A DNA stretch of 64,000 nucleotides, taken from Teretinema zuelzerae (GTDB taxonomy: Bacteria > Spirochaetota > Spirochaetia > Treponematales > Treponemataceae). The stretch spans positions 496,001-560,000 of the forward strand of contig NZ_JAINWA010000003.1 in assembly GCF_021021555.1 (NCBI RefSeq). The letters are read 5' to 3'. Positions within the stretch are counted from its first letter, which is position 1. Every line of letters starts with the position of its first letter. A program made the translations under genes and the position numbers. Shown piece by piece: positions 1 through 8,436 of the stretch. The notes beneath the pieces were generated by a model. It saw nothing but the letters and a program-made list of their open reading frames with translations, made no database searches and was not told where the DNA came from.

Positions 1-519
1 AACCAGCGCGAGATCCGGAAAAAAGCCGTTCGCCGCTGTACAGGGCATATAAACGATGCCCGCGTAACCGCTCGCGCCGGATGCGGCCGGGCCGGCGGCT
101 CCCGCCATGACAGAGCCGTCGACATAGACCGGATAGGCCGGATCCTGAACGCATACCTTCGCGTCCGGCCCGAAAAGATACTGCAGCCTGCCGATGTCGC
201 ATTTCGCTCCGTCGGAAATAAAAACTTCGTCAGCGCTTACGCGGTTTTCATATAATACTTCTGCGATTTTCGCTCGAAGGGCCGCAAGCCCGGTTTCGTC
301 GCCGTAGCCTGAATAGCCTTCGGGTGTGCCCAGGCGGGAAACCTCCGCATGAAGAGCCGAGACGATATGGGGAGTGAGAGGCTCCGTTGTGTTTCCGATC
401 CCGAGACTGATGATCTTCGCCTCAGGATGCGCTTTCGCGTATGCGGCGCGGCGTTTCGAGATCTCGGGGAAGAGGTAGCCGGATGAAAGATTCGCGATCC
501 GGGGATTTCGTTTCAGCAT
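1..519 (-). CDS. dapL: LL-diaminopimelate aminotransferase, C-terminus cut by window edge
   Basis: PLP-dependent aminotransferase that makes LL-diaminopimelate directly from tetrahydrodipicolinate in lysine and peptidoglycan precursor synthesis. The visible 173 residues start MLKRNPRIANLSSGYLFPEI and contain LGIGNTTEPL, YSGYGDETGL, FISDGAKCDIGR and DPAYPVYVDGSVMAG. These match the N-terminal half of DapL, including the GAKCD and DPxYPVYVD blocks. The PLP lysine would lie beyond position 1. The ATG at 517-519 follows GGAGA on the minus strand. It sits 43 bp after the SGNH gene on the same strand and may be the last visible gene of the ilvD-led run. Confidence 0.9.
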   Translation of the reverse strand, partial: MLKRNPRIANLSSGYLFPEISKRRAAYAKAHPEAKIISLGIGNTTEPLTPHIVSALHAEVSRLGTPEGYSGYGDETGLAALRAKIAEVLYENRVSADEVFISDGAKCDIGRLQYLFGPDAKVCVQDPAYPVYVDGSVMAGAAGPAASGASGYAGIVYMPCTAANGFFPDLALV

Positions 520-562
520 GGGACTCTCCGTATTATTTCAAGATTTGAGCGAAATATACCAT

Positions 563-1756
563 CTATTCCGGAAGATGGGCAACTGGCAGTTCCGAGAAGG
601 CGAAGTCTGCCGAGAGGCGTTTGAACAGCGGGCTCATGGCAAGCTGGCCTCCTTCAACCGTAAAGTGGCTGCCGTCTTCCGACATGATCCGGATAATCTT
701 GCCTTTAAAATCGACAGAATCGGTATAGGGTATTTCGTTTTTACCCAAAAATTCCCGCAGAGAAACGCGGGTGACGAGATCGGGGCTGTATTCGGAGGCG
801 ACCTCTGCCTGCACCCGGTCAACGGCGGCCAGATTCTGCGCGTAGGCTTGGCTTTTCACCAGAGGCATTTCTATCCAGTAGAGGCGAGAACCATAGAGCA
901 GCGCGACGTCGATCAAATCTCGGCATTTTTTGCGGTAGGCCTCGTTCCATTCTTCCGTGCCCTTCACCATCACCCGGCCTTCGTCGTTCCAGAAATTCTG
1001 CCAGTCGTTCATTCCGAGCATCATGATCACCGCGTCGCGGGGGGAGGAAGAGAGCGTATCGGCGAGCTTCGATTTCCAATTATAATAATCGCCGCGGATT
1101 ATGCCCGACGAGTGGATCGCGAGAAATTCGACGTCTACGGGAGAATCCTTTCCGGCGAGGCGGGAAAGCCCCGAGCCGAGGCTGAAAACCTGAGAATCGC
1201 CGAACATGAAAACGCTTAAGGGATTTTGGGACGAATGGACAAAGGATTTCGATCTTTCAACCGGTGAGGCGGGCGGGTTTTCAGCGTTTGAGATCGGAAG
1301 CGAGCCTGAGGAAGACTGTTCCGCGGGACTCTGCAGGACGGTTTCAGGGGATGACAGCTCACCTTGCCGGGCGGGCGGAGACAGCACGTCCGGGGAGAAG
1401 GAAGAGGAGGCGTTTGTTTCGATTGAAGCCGCCGATGAAGAAGGAAGGCTTTCTGCCGGCTGCCTCCGGTTGAAGTAGCGCGAATCCCAGGAGGGATGAT
1501 TTTCCAGGCCGGCGGTTTTCAAATACGCGGAGCGAACGAGCGGCACCGCGCAGTCTAAAGTGGTTTTGCCGGCATGGTGAGAGATAAGATCCGTGAGCGA
1601 AAGCAGGACTGCGCGAACGTGAAGGTCGCTGATCCGGGAAGCGGGAATCCAAAGATCCTTCGCGCAGAATAGTGAAGCGAAAACCGCGGTCAACAGCGCG
1701 AAAAGAAGGGTTTTATTTACGGAATAGAAGCCGTCTGAAGGAGCGATTATGCGCAT
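563..1756 (-). CDS. SGNH-hydrolase-like membrane protein, partner of the MBOAT acyltransferase
   Basis: About 397 residues. It has one N-terminal membrane segment (about 15-31), a Ser/Pro-rich linker (about 101-175), then an SGNH-type domain: FMFGDSQ (about 184-189), a LGMND block, and DGSHFTVEGG near the C-terminus, which supplies the Asp/His pair. The nucleophile block is GDSQ, as in DUF459/AlgX-like proteins. These usually work with MBOAT proteins to transfer acyl groups to extracytoplasmic polymers. The start at 1756 is chosen over an upstream in-frame codon at 1819 because CAAGGAG lies 6 nt before it and it clears the MBOAT stop by 16 bp. The substrate is not known. Confidence 0.75.
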   Translation of the reverse strand: MRIIAPSDGFYSVNKTLLFALLTAVFASLFCAKDLWIPASRISDLHVRAVLLSLTDLISHHAGKTTLDCAVPLVRSAYLKTAGLENHPSWDSRYFNRRQPAESLPSSSAASIETNASSSFSPDVLSPPARQGELSSPETVLQSPAEQSSSGSLPISNAENPPASPVERSKSFVHSSQNPLSVFMFGDSQVFSLGSGLSRLAGKDSPVDVEFLAIHSSGIIRGDYYNWKSKLADTLSSSPRDAVIMMLGMNDWQNFWNDEGRVMVKGTEEWNEAYRKKCRDLIDVALLYGSRLYWIEMPLVKSQAYAQNLAAVDRVQAEVASEYSPDLVTRVSLREFLGKNEIPYTDSVDFKGKIIRIMSEDGSHFTVEGGQLAMSPLFKRLSADFAFSELPVAHLPE

Positions 1757-1772
1757 GGATAACTCCTTGAAC

Positions 1773-3206
1773 CTAGAATTGGAAATAAATGAACGGGGCA
1801 ATTCCCGCCATCGAAACAACGGACAGGAAGGCGAAGAAAAGGGCCGCGGCGAGAGCCTTCACCGGAAGAGGCAGCGCGCGGTATGCGCGGAACATGACGG
1901 AGAGTACAGACCGGGGGACTGCGTGCATGGCGAGTCCCGCCGTGACGAGAATCACGTTGACAGGCGAAAACTGAAGCGGCGAGAAGCCCTTGAAATTGAG
2001 AAGGGAACGGAAGAAAAGGCCTGCCTGGCCGAGAGAAGCCGAGCGGAACACGATCCAGCTCGCATAGGTGAAGGCGAAGGTTCCGCACACTTGCAGAATT
2101 CTCTTGCCGGGAACGGGAGAAGGAGCCGTTCCGTAATTGAAGGTTCGCTCCAATGCGAGGGCGGCTCCCTGCATGGCTCCCCACAGCAGAAAGGTCCAGG
2201 AAGCTCCGTGCCAGAGGCCGCCGAGCAGCATGGTGGCGAAGAGAGCAAGAAGGGTTCTCGCTGTCCCGAACCGGGATCCGCCGAGGCTGAAATACAGATA
2301 ATTTCTCAGCCATGAGGAAAAGCTGATGTGCCACCGGCGCCAGAAATTGGTGACTGACCACGAGGCGTAGGGCGAATCGAAGTTCGCGGGAGTATGAAAA
2401 CCGAGAAGCAAGGCGATGCCGACCGCCATGTCGCTGTAGCCGGAAAAATCGCAGTAAATGACGACGGCGTAGGCGAGTCCGGCTAAAAACACATCGAGAG
2501 CATGGAACGCGAGGGGATCGAGAAAAACGGGGTCGACCAGAAGCGTCGAAAGATAATTGGCGAAGACCATTTTCTTTAAGAGGCCGAGCATGATATGGAG
2601 GACGGCCCTGTCGAGCTCGATCGGTCGCGAGCCGAGTTCGAGACCCGAGCCGATCGCGCGGGTCATGTCGGGAAAGAAATCCTCGGCATGAACGATCGGA
2701 CCGGAAGCGACCTGGGGGAAGAAGGAAAGATAGTTGAGAACGTCGAGACAGGATTTCACCGCGGGCATCTTGCACAGATATACGTCGAAAACATAGCTCA
2801 TCGCCTTGAACGTATAAAAGGAAATGCCGACCGGCATGACGACATGAAGAAGAGGAAGCAGAAAGCCTCCGCCGCTCCTGGCGAACAGAAGCCCATTCAA
2901 AGAGTCCGCGAAAAAATCGTAGTATTTAAAAAAGCCGAGAAGGGCGACGTTGAAAACGACCGAGAGAACAAGAAACGCCTTTCGTTTCAGATGGTCGCGG
3001 TTCAAGCCGACGAGAAGGCCGAAACCGTAATTCGCTGCCGCCGAGGCGGCGAGGATGAAACAAAACCGCCAGTCCCAAAAGGCGTAAAAGAGGAGGCTGG
3101 CGGCGCAGAGGAACAAGCGGCGTTCAAGGTTCCTTCTGAATACATAGTGGAAACCGATGAACACCGCGAGAAAAAAGAATGCGAATCCGAAAGTTGGAAA
3201 AACCAT
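1773..3206 (-). CDS. MBOAT family O-acyltransferase (AlgI-like)
   Basis: A 477-residue polytopic membrane protein. It carries the MBOAT signature: WRRWHISFSSWLRNYLY and, further on, LLGGLWHGASW with the conserved active-site histidine (WHG). The family (AlgI, PatA, DltB) moves acetyl or other acyl groups across the inner membrane for O-acylation of surface polysaccharide, peptidoglycan or teichoic acid. It starts 6 bp after the ilvB stop, and an AGAGGA site overlaps that junction. It precedes an SGNH partner, the standard MBOAT/SGNH pairing. Its place directly behind ilvB in one operon is odd, because the two functions are unrelated. Confidence 0.88.
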   Translation of the reverse strand: MVFPTFGFAFFFLAVFIGFHYVFRRNLERRLFLCAASLLFYAFWDWRFCFILAASAAANYGFGLLVGLNRDHLKRKAFLVLSVVFNVALLGFFKYYDFFADSLNGLLFARSGGGFLLPLLHVVMPVGISFYTFKAMSYVFDVYLCKMPAVKSCLDVLNYLSFFPQVASGPIVHAEDFFPDMTRAIGSGLELGSRPIELDRAVLHIMLGLLKKMVFANYLSTLLVDPVFLDPLAFHALDVFLAGLAYAVVIYCDFSGYSDMAVGIALLLGFHTPANFDSPYASWSVTNFWRRWHISFSSWLRNYLYFSLGGSRFGTARTLLALFATMLLGGLWHGASWTFLLWGAMQGAALALERTFNYGTAPSPVPGKRILQVCGTFAFTYASWIVFRSASLGQAGLFFRSLLNFKGFSPLQFSPVNVILVTAGLAMHAVPRSVLSVMFRAYRALPLPVKALAAALFFAFLSVVSMAGIAPFIYFQF

Positions 3207-3212
3207 GTTCCT

Positions 3213-4916
3213 CTAGGATTGTGCATCCAAAAGCAATTCGTCAATAGGTTTTCCTGCGGGAACCATCGGAAATACCATTTCATCGATGTCCATGTAGCAG
3301 TCGATCAGCGCGGGCTTCCGCTCCGCGAGGGCCTGATCGAAGGCGGACACGAATTCGGCTTCTGTTTTCGCCCTGAAGCCTCGGATGCCGAAGGCGTCCG
3401 CGAGCTTGACGAAATCCGGCGGACGATCGAGCGTGGTGGCCGAATAGCGCTTGTCGTAGAACATCTTCTGCCACTGGCGGACCATGCCGAGGGTGCCGTT
3501 GTTCGCGACGATGATGATCACCGGCAGATTGTAATGCGAGATCGTCGCAAGCTCGTTGAGGTTCATGCGGAACGAGCCGTCTCCGGCGATATGAACCACG
3601 GTGCGGTCGGGATTTCCCGCCTGGGCGCCCATAGCGGCGCCGGTTCCGTAGCCCATGGTGCCCAAACCGCCCGAGGTCAGGAAGGTGCGGGGCTTGGAGA
3701 ACGGATAAAACTGGGCGACCCACATCTGATGCTGGCCGACCTCTGTCGTAATGATCGCGTCGTCCCCTACCCGCTCGTGCACCGACTCGAGAACGAAGCG
3801 GGGATGAAGCGAGGTTTTCCGCGAATACATCGCGGGAATGTGGGTTTTCCACTCGTCGACGCTGTCGTTCCAGCCGTCGCGGGGGCGAGCGGAAACGAGA
3901 GATACAAGCGAGGCGAGAATTTCCTTGATGTTTCCGTTCAGACAGGCCTGTGTGGGCATGTTTTTATTGATTTCAGCCGGGTCTATGTCGATTTGGAGGA
4001 TCGAGGCGGAACGGGCGAATTTTTTCGGATCGGAGATGACGCGGTCCGAAAATCGGGCGCCCACCGCGATCAGAAGATCGCATTGATTCGCCGCTGTGTT
4101 CGAAGCCTTTGTTCCGTGCATTCCGATCATGCCGGTGCACAGGGCATGCGGAGCGGGGAAAGCCGTTTTGCCCATCAGAGTGACCGAGACCGGCGCGTTG
4201 ATTTTTTCCGCCAGAGCGCGAAGCTCCCCGGACGCGTCGGAGATGACCACGCCGCCGCCGACATAGAAAAAGGGGCGAGCCGATTTTGATATCAGGGCTG
4301 CTGCATCCGCTATCGCCCGGGGACTGGCTACCGGAATTTTAACGTTCGTGCGATTGACGGCCGGAGTATGAACCGAGCCGACCGGCGCCGCAAGAGGAGT
4401 CCACTCGGCAGAAGCCGCGGTGATGTCCTTGGGAATATCGATGAGAACCGGGCCGGGCCTTCCGGACCGGGCGATATCGAAGGCTTCCCGGACTACTCCG
4501 GCGAGTTCGTTCACGTCGCGCACGATGTAATTATGCTTGGTGATACTCATGGTGATGCCGGTAATGTCGACTTCCTGAAAACTGTCCTTGCCTAGAAGAT
4601 GGGTCGGAACGTTGCAGGTGATGGCGACCATCGGAACCGAATCCATGAAGGCGGTGGCGATGCCGGTGACGAGATTGGTGCAGCCGGGACCGCTTGTGGC
4701 CAGGACGACGCCGACTTTTCCGGTCGAGCGGGCGTACCCGTCTGCGGCGTGGGCCGCGCCCTGTTCATGAGCGGTGAGGATGTGCTCTATCCGGTCGGAG
4801 TTCTTATACAATTCGTCGTAAATATTGAGTATGGTTCCGCCCGGATATCCGAATACGGTTTTTACGCCCTGCTCCGCAAGGCACTCGATCACAATTTTCG
4901 CTCCAGTATATTTCAT
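3213..4916 (-). CDS. ilvB: Acetolactate synthase large (catalytic) subunit
   Basis: A 567-residue ThDP enzyme that condenses pyruvate to acetolactate, or pyruvate plus 2-oxobutyrate to acetohydroxybutyrate, for Val/Leu/Ile synthesis. The N-terminus [20 protein letters not shown] is followed by [15 protein letters not shown], the catalytic-glutamate region [13 protein letters not shown], and the ThDP/Mg motif [12 protein letters not shown]...[11 protein letters not shown]. Length and order fit the biosynthetic (AHAS) rather than the catabolic form. The ATG at 4914-4916 overlaps the ilvD stop in an ATGA junction, which implies translational coupling. The in-frame extension to 5006 lies inside ilvD and is rejected. 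The regulatory subunit ilvN is 8 kb away in another operon. Confidence 0.95.
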   Translation of the reverse strand: MKYTGAKIVIECLAEQGVKTVFGYPGGTILNIYDELYKNSDRIEHILTAHEQGAAHAADGYARSTGKVGVVLATSGPGCTNLVTGIATAFMDSVPMVAITCNVPTHLLGKDSFQEVDITGITMSITKHNYIVRDVNELAGVVREAFDIARSGRPGPVLIDIPKDITAASAEWTPLAAPVGSVHTPAVNRTNVKIPVASPRAIADAAALISKSARPFFYVGGGVVISDASGELRALAEKINAPVSVTLMGKTAFPAPHALCTGMIGMHGTKASNTAANQCDLLIAVGARFSDRVISDPKKFARSASILQIDIDPAEINKNMPTQACLNGNIKEILASLVSLVSARPRDGWNDSVDEWKTHIPAMYSRKTSLHPRFVLESVHERVGDDAIITTEVGQHQMWVAQFYPFSKPRTFLTSGGLGTMGYGTGAAMGAQAGNPDRTVVHIAGDGSFRMNLNELATISHYNLPVIIIVANNGTLGMVRQWQKMFYDKRYSATTLDRPPDFVKLADAFGIRGFRAKTEAEFVSAFDQALAERKPALIDCYMDIDEMVFPMVPAGKPIDELLLDAQS

Positions 4917-6571
4917 GACAATACAGCTCCCGTATCCGCGCTGGATACCATTTTTGCGTATCGGGCCAGGAAGCCCTTGGTAACTTTGGGTTCGGGAGCC
5001 GTCCATGCGGCTTTTCTCCGCTCGAGCTCCTCGTCCGCTACTTCAAGCTTGATTGAGTACGCGTTTATATCGACGGCGATTATATCGCCTTCCTCGACGA
5101 AGGCGATCGGTCCGCCCACTGCGGCTTCGGGCGAGCAGTGGCCGATCGAGGCTCCCCTGGTAGCGCCGGAAAAGCGGCCGTCGGTGATCAAGGCGACTTG
5201 CTTATCAAGCCCCTGTCCGGCGAGAGCCGCGGTAACGGACAGCATTTCACGCATTCCCGGGCCGCCTCGCGGGCCTTCGTATCTGATGACCACGACGTCT
5301 CCGGCTTTTATGCGATTGTTCATGACCGCCTTGAAACAGTCTTCTTCGGAATTGAAAACGCGCGCCGGTCCTGAATGTTTGAGCATTTCAGGGGCGCAGG
5401 CCGATCTTTTCACGACGCAGCCGTTCGGCGCGAGGTTGCCGAACAGGATGGCGATGCCGCCGGTCGCGGACCAGGGATTGTCGGAGGGACGGAGGACAGC
5501 CGGATTTTTATTGCGGGCATTCTTGATGTTTTCCGCGATCGTCTTGCCGGTAACCGTAAGCAGATCGGTATGAAGGATTCCCTTTTTATCCAATTCCGCA
5601 AGCACCGCCTGAATGCCTCCGGCTTCGTCGAGATCCTCGATGAAGGAGTCTCCGGCGGGAGCAAGGCGGCAAAGGTTCGGAGTGGTTTCGGAAATTTCGT
5701 TAATCCGGCGAAGATTGATTTTTACGCCGGCTTCATGAGCGATCGCGGGCAGGTGCAGGATCGTGTTGGAGCTGCAACCCAGGGCCATATCGGCCGCCAA
5801 AGCGTTTTCGAAGGCTTTTTCGTTCATGATCTGCCGGGCGGTAATGCCCTTTTCGAACATGTCCATTACGGCCATGCCGGCCTTTTTCGCAAGCGCGATG
5901 CGGGCTGAGTATACCGCGGGAATCGTGCCGTTTCCGGGAAGGCCCATCCCGAGAACCTCGGTGACGCAGTTCATCGAGTTGGCAGTGAACATGCCGGAAC
6001 AGGAGCCGCAGGTAGGGCAAGCGCACATTTCCATCTCGCTGAGTTCTTCTTCGCTCATTTTTCCGGCGGCTACCGATCCGACGGCTTCGAACATATTGGT
6101 TAGCGACAGCCGTTTGTTTCCGTATTTTCCGGCAAGCATCGGGCCTCCTGAAACAAACACGGTGGGAAGATCGAGGCGGCCCGCGGCCATGAGCATTCCG
6201 GGAACGACCTTGTCGCAGTTCGGTATCATCACGAGCGCGTCGAATGCATGGGCGGTCGCAACGCATTCGATGGAATCCGCGATGAGCTCGCGGGTGACGA
6301 GCGAATACTTCATGCCTTCGTGATTCATGGCTATGCCGTCGCATACGCCGATCGCGGGGAATTCCATCGGAGTTCCGCCCGCCATTCTGATGCCGGCTTT
6401 AACCGCGTCGACGATCGCGTCAAGATGAATATGACCGGGAATAATCTCGTTCTTTGAATTGACGACTCCGATGATCGGCCGCGCCATTTCTTCGTCCGTA
6501 TAGCCCATTGCCCTGAAAAGCGAGCGATGCGGAGCCCGCTCGATACCCTTCTTCGTTCTTTCGCTTCTCAT
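4913..6571 (-). CDS. ilvD: Dihydroxy-acid dehydratase
   Basis: About 552 residues. Fe-S dehydratase that converts 2,3-dihydroxyisovalerate (and the methylvalerate homologue) to the 2-keto acid in Val/Ile synthesis. Cluster-ligand contexts are visible: [16 protein letters not shown] and [18 protein letters not shown]. The C-terminal [16 protein letters not shown] block is also typical. Two ATGs are adjacent (6574 and 6571). The second is preferred because AGGAGG then lies 6 nt upstream instead of 3. It is the first gene of the ilvD-ilvB-MBOAT-SGNH run. Its upstream region is shared with a divergent XRE regulator and holds repeated CCAATAG boxes and a CTTTCAG/CTGAAAG inverted repeat. Confidence 0.95.
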   Translation of the reverse strand: MRSERTKKGIERAPHRSLFRAMGYTDEEMARPIIGVVNSKNEIIPGHIHLDAIVDAVKAGIRMAGGTPMEFPAIGVCDGIAMNHEGMKYSLVTRELIADSIECVATAHAFDALVMIPNCDKVVPGMLMAAGRLDLPTVFVSGGPMLAGKYGNKRLSLTNMFEAVGSVAAGKMSEEELSEMEMCACPTCGSCSGMFTANSMNCVTEVLGMGLPGNGTIPAVYSARIALAKKAGMAVMDMFEKGITARQIMNEKAFENALAADMALGCSSNTILHLPAIAHEAGVKINLRRINEISETTPNLCRLAPAGDSFIEDLDEAGGIQAVLAELDKKGILHTDLLTVTGKTIAENIKNARNKNPAVLRPSDNPWSATGGIAILFGNLAPNGCVVKRSACAPEMLKHSGPARVFNSEEDCFKAVMNNRIKAGDVVVIRYEGPRGGPGMREMLSVTAALAGQGLDKQVALITDGRFSGATRGASIGHCSPEAAVGGPIAFVEEGDIIAVDINAYSIKLEVADEELERRKAAWTAPEPKVTKGFLARYAKMVSSADTGAVLS

Positions 6572-6589
6572 CATATTCCTCCTGAACCG

Positions 6590-6609
6590 CTTTCAGACTC
6601 TGCTGAAAG
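6590..6609. repeat. Inverted repeat CTTTCAG-N6-CTGAAAG upstream of ilvD
   Basis: A perfect 7-bp inverted repeat just upstream of the ilvD ribosome-binding site, in the ilvD leader. The same two arms recur at 7135-7156 in or near the small ORF. It could be an operator or an RNA hairpin in the leader; the sequence alone does not decide. Confidence 0.4.
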
Positions 6610-6625
6610 TGCAATGTTAATTCAT

Positions 6626-6659
6626 CCAATAGATGTTTGCGCAGAATTTGAACCAATAG
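6626..6659. promoter_or_regulatory. Two direct CCAATAG boxes, possible operator for the XRE regulator
   Basis: CCAATAG occurs at 6626-6632 and 6653-6659, 27 bp apart start to start. The second copy fills the end of the spacer of a possible regulator promoter (TTGCGC 6637-6642, N17, TTTACT 6660-6665). The first copy is just upstream of its -35. That placement suits an autoregulatory site that also lies upstream of ilvD. Binding by the adjacent regulator is inference. Confidence 0.35.
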
Positions 6660-6677
6660 TTTACTAACGGTACAACT

Positions 6678-7010
6678 ATGAAGCAATCTTACAACGTCAA
6701 ACAGATAGTAGGAAACAATCTGCGCAAGATCCGAAACCGCCGGAAACTCTCCCAGCTTGACCTTTCGGATCGTACCGGCAGATCTCTGACCTACATAAAC
6801 AATATTGAAAACGGAAAGAAGTTTCTTTCCGAAAAAACCCTGCAATTGCTTTGCACCGCGCTCGAAGCCTATCCTTTCGAATTCTTTTTAACAGACGATA
6901 TCCCGAATCTCGACCAGGCATACGAAATACAAAAAGAACAGGAAAAAATGCTGAACGATCTGAATGAAGTACTCTCCAGATATCAAAGAAAAGGAGAGAA
7001 TTCAGACTGA
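6678..7010 (+). CDS. XRE-family helix-turn-helix regulator
   Basis: A 110-residue protein with a lambda-repressor-like HTH at about residues 9-63: NNLRKIRNRRKLSQLDLSDRTG and YINNIENGKKFLSEKTLQLLC, the usual five-helix pattern. The C-terminal 45 residues are charged and probably helical, possibly for dimerisation. It is divergent from ilvD with about 100 bp between the starts, so it is a candidate regulator of the ilv run and of itself. No Shine-Dalgarno site precedes the ATG. A TTTACT -10 ends 12 nt before it, so the leader would be very short. The ligand is unknown and its role in branched-chain regulation is inferred from position only. Confidence 0.8.
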   Translation: MKQSYNVKQIVGNNLRKIRNRRKLSQLDLSDRTGRSLTYINNIENGKKFLSEKTLQLLCTALEAYPFEFFLTDDIPNLDQAYEIQKEQEKMLNDLNEVLSRYQRKGENSD

Positions 7011-7025
7011 AACAAGGACAGCGAA

Positions 7026-7232
7026 ATGTTAAAAAAAATCGTCGCCCTGTATAATCGTCCAGCAAAAAAAACCGGCGGATTTCTTGTCCGTTCTGCCGGC
7101 GTTCAAACCGGCAGGGGAATGAATCCCTTCAAGTCTTTCAGAAACCACCCTGAAAGGATCGAGATTTCCCCGGAGCCGGCGGAAGAAACCCTTCTCGATC
7201 CGAACTCCATGGAAAACAGTCTTGAACACTAA
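7026..7232 (+). CDS. Possible small protein of 68 residues, unknown
   Basis: Starts 15 bp after the XRE gene with an AAGGA-like site upstream. It begins MLKKIVALYNRPAKKTGGF, is basic in the N-terminal half and acidic at the C-terminus. No family is recognised. The DNA contains two inverted repeats (7093-7114 and 7135-7156), so the stretch could instead be a structured 3' UTR or small RNA. The opposite strand is also open for 66 codons, which weakens the coding case. Confidence 0.3.
   Translation: MLKKIVALYNRPAKKTGGFLVRSAGVQTGRGMNPFKSFRNHPERIEISPEPAEETLLDPNSMENSLEH
7093..7156 (+). repeat. Two inverted repeats inside the small ORF
   Basis: CTGCCGG-N8-CCGGCAG lies at 7093-7114 and CTTTCAG-N8-CTGAAAG at 7135-7156. 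The second has the same arms as the ilvD-leader repeat at 6590-6609. Neither is followed by a T run, so these are not ordinary terminators. Confidence 0.4.
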
Positions 7233-7247
7233 TTAAAACGATCCGAG

Positions 7248-8342
7248 TCAGAGCGCTTTCAGCGCCTCGACGACGAGGTCGCCCATTTTCTTCGTACCGA
7301 CAAGCTTATCTCCGAGGCGCGAACGGGCCTCGGCACCACCGGCGATATCCCCGGTGCGCCAACCGGCGTCCAATACCTTTTCGACAGCCGCTTCGATCGC
7401 CGCCGATTCCTTCTCCATCGAAAAAGAATACCGCAGCATCATCGCGCAGGTGAGAATCGTCGCGAGAGGATTCGCGAGATCCTTCCCGGCGATGTCGGGC
7501 GCCGAGCCGTGGATCGGCTCATAGAGGCCGGGGCCCGAGTCGCCGAGGGATGCTGAGGCGAGCATGCCGATCGAGCCGGTGATCTGGCTGGCTTCGTCGG
7601 ACAAGATGTCGCCGAACATATTGCTGGTAACTATGACGTCGAACTGGCGGGGATTGCGGACAAGCTGCATCGCGGCGTTGTCGACGTACATGTAGGAAAG
7701 CTCGACTGTCGGATAGGAGGCCTTCATGGCCTCGGTTACTTCGCGCCAGAGGCGGCTTGTTTCGAGAATATTCGCCTTGTCTACTACGCACAGCTTGTTT
7801 TTCCGCTTCATTGCGGATTCGAATCCGATCTTTACGACCCGCTCGATCTCTGGAATGCTGTAGGCTTCGGTATCCCAGGCGGCGGTATTATCCGCGTTTC
7901 TGCCGCGGTCGCCGAAATAAATCCCGCCGGTCAGTTCGCGGACGATCAGAATATCCAGGCCGTCGCCGACTACTTCGCTCTTCAGGGGGCACGCGTCCGC
8001 GAGCTGGCGGAACATGAGGGCGGGCCGGAGATTAGCGTACACCTTCATGCCGGCGCGCAGTCCGAGCAGGGCTTTTTCCGGACGCTTCGAGCCGGGAAGA
8101 GTATCCCATTTCGGGCCGCCGACCGCGCCGAGAAGCACTGCGTCGCTTGCGAGGCAGGCGTCAAGGGTCGCCTGAGGAAGGGGTTCGCCGGTCGCGTCGA
8201 GGGCGGCTCCGCCGGCGAGAACCGGCGTATACGAGAACGAATGGCCGAACTTTAATCCGACGGCGTCGAGCACGCGGCATCCTTCGCGCACGATATCAGG
8301 TCCGATTCCGTCTCCCGGAATAGTTGCAATTTTGCAGTTCAT
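7248..8342 (-). CDS. leuB: 3-Isopropylmalate dehydrogenase
   Basis: About 364 residues. NAD-dependent oxidative decarboxylase of 3-isopropylmalate in leucine synthesis. It may also act on the methylmalate of the citramalate route. The start [18 protein letters not shown] is followed by [29 protein letters not shown], and the metal site in [30 protein letters not shown] fits LeuB rather than isocitrate dehydrogenase. The ATG at 8342 sits about 9 nt after GAGGTG; a TTG at 8348 is too close to the site. It is 94 bp downstream of cimA. A weak TTTACA-N18-TATTGT promoter may lie in that gap. Confidence 0.94.
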   Translation of the reverse strand: MNCKIATIPGDGIGPDIVREGCRVLDAVGLKFGHSFSYTPVLAGGAALDATGEPLPQATLDACLASDAVLLGAVGGPKWDTLPGSKRPEKALLGLRAGMKVYANLRPALMFRQLADACPLKSEVVGDGLDILIVRELTGGIYFGDRGRNADNTAAWDTEAYSIPEIERVVKIGFESAMKRKNKLCVVDKANILETSRLWREVTEAMKASYPTVELSYMYVDNAAMQLVRNPRQFDVIVTSNMFGDILSDEASQITGSIGMLASASLGDSGPGLYEPIHGSAPDIAGKDLANPLATILTCAMMLRYSFSMEKESAAIEAAVEKVLDAGWRTGDIAGGAEARSRLGDKLVGTKKMGDLVVEALKAL

Positions 8343-8436
8343 GTTCAATCACCTCTTTAAGTATTTATAAAGTAATGCAGTCTGGTTAAATACAATACCC
8401 TTTGAACCGGTTGTTTGTAAAGACCGCGCAGGGTCA

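Noticed and set aside
2595-4289. A 564-codon plus-strand frame over MBOAT and ilvB
   Set aside because: It crosses two well-supported minus-strand genes and has no recognisable domain.
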